From JAISFI01 sp031552335 (GTDB lineage: Bacteria > Bacteroidota > Bacteroidia > Bacteroidales > Azobacteroidaceae): a DNA stretch of 26,860 nt. The position numbers and the translations under genes are program-made. Below are positions 26,644 to 26,860 of this stretch, in pieces. Location: assembly GCA_031552335.1 (NCBI GenBank), contig JAVBMQ010000181.1:1-26860 (forward strand). Reading direction: 5' to 3'. The notes under the pieces are model-generated. The model was not told the origin of the DNA, made no database searches, and worked only from the letters and a program-made list of their open reading frames with translations. How positions within the stretch are numbered: the stretch's first letter is position 1; the number at the start of each line of letters is the position of its first letter.

Positions 26644-26828
26644 TAGACGTAATCAATAAAAGCAATTTCTTCTGGTGAAAGTCCATATCTTTTATAAAGC
26701 TTTTCATCTGTCCAAGGCTCATCAATATTTGCAGGTTGTCCCTCATCATTAAAAAGAGAAAACTGATGTATCTTTTCCACCAAAAATCGAAATACATAAT
26801 CCTGACATTTTGATTTTACTTGTTTCAT
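26643..26828 (-). CDS. Small protein resembling the C-terminal tail of a DNA methyltransferase
   Basis: This is a 61-codon ORF (MKQVKSKCQDYVF to IAFIDYV). An in-frame TAA lies five codons upstream of its ATG, so it is a complete small gene as it stands, not simply cut by the window edge. The second half, DEPWTDEKLYKRYGLSPEEIAFID, closely resembles the extreme C-terminus I recall from Eco57I-type and BREX PglX-like adenine methyltransferases, where a 'TD-x-x-LY-x-x-YGL-x-x-EEI' motif ends the protein. It may be a genuine small partner carrying that docking tail, or a remnant of a lost methyltransferase gene. Its stop overlaps the next start as TAATG, which argues that it is translated with the cassette. 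The homology is from memory, not a search. Confidence 0.55.
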   Translation of the reverse strand: MKQVKSKCQDYVFRFLVEKIHQFSLFNDEGQPANIDEPWTDEKLYKRYGLSPEEIAFIDYV

Positions 26829-26860
26829 AACAAAATCTACTTATAATTTTTTATTTTGTT
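26829..26860. repeat. 8-bp inverted repeat directly upstream of the small cassette gene
   Basis: AACAAAAT (26829-26836) and ATTTTGTT (26853-26860) are perfect inverted copies separated by 16 AT-rich bases. The inner arm touches the ATG of the 61-codon gene and the outer arm ends at the window edge, so it may be longer. It could be an operator or a leader hairpin; in such AT-rich DNA chance cannot be excluded. Confidence 0.35.

Overview
The window looks like the chromosome of an AT-rich Bacteroidota, most likely order Bacteroidales. The support is two SusC/SusD outer-membrane nutrient-uptake pairs, many surface lipoproteins, TAnnTTTG-type -7 promoter elements, and almost no Shine-Dalgarno sequences. 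I cannot name the species.

Region 1 (1 to about 16.1 kb, + strand) is one long co-directional run of seven large genes: fasciclin lipoprotein (cut by the left edge), four-FAS1 lipoprotein, SusC, SusD, third fasciclin lipoprotein, second SusC, second SusD. Gaps are 8 to 75 bases (slightly more if later starts are used), so this is probably one operon. It would encode two TonB-dependent transporters with SusD-type lids plus three FAS1 surface or periplasmic proteins. No enzyme is encoded in the run, so the substrate cannot be read from it.

Region 2 (16.1 to 18.4 kb) is decaying sequence around one intact gene. A GH43-type glycosidase gene has two in-frame stops and has lost its C-terminal half. 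An intact GH28-like polygalacturonase-family gene lies on the - strand. A short pirin-like fragment with an internal stop lies next to a tRNA terminator. Two enzyme remnants beside an intact pectinase-type enzyme suggest a former plant-polysaccharide locus being lost (inference).

Region 3 (18.4 to 23.7 kb) is housekeeping-like. It has two identical tandem tRNA-Asn(GUU) genes on the - strand with a good terminator. Divergent from them is a + strand run of PfkB-family sugar/nucleoside kinase, secreted S41 (CTP-type) protease with PDZ domain, and two tandem membrane-anchored metallophosphoesterase paralogues.

Region 4 (23.7 kb to the right edge, - strand) is a compact four-gene cassette, read right to left: a 61-codon protein resembling the tail of a DNA methyltransferase, a DUF262 protein, an OLD/DUF3696-like ATPase, and an unrecognised protein ending in a phospholipase-D-like H-x-R-x4-D motif. 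Junctions are TAATG, ATGA and a 2-base gap, so the genes are almost certainly co-translated. This is the best candidate in the window for an uncharacterised (probably anti-phage) system. The right edge cuts its upstream region, so it may be incomplete.
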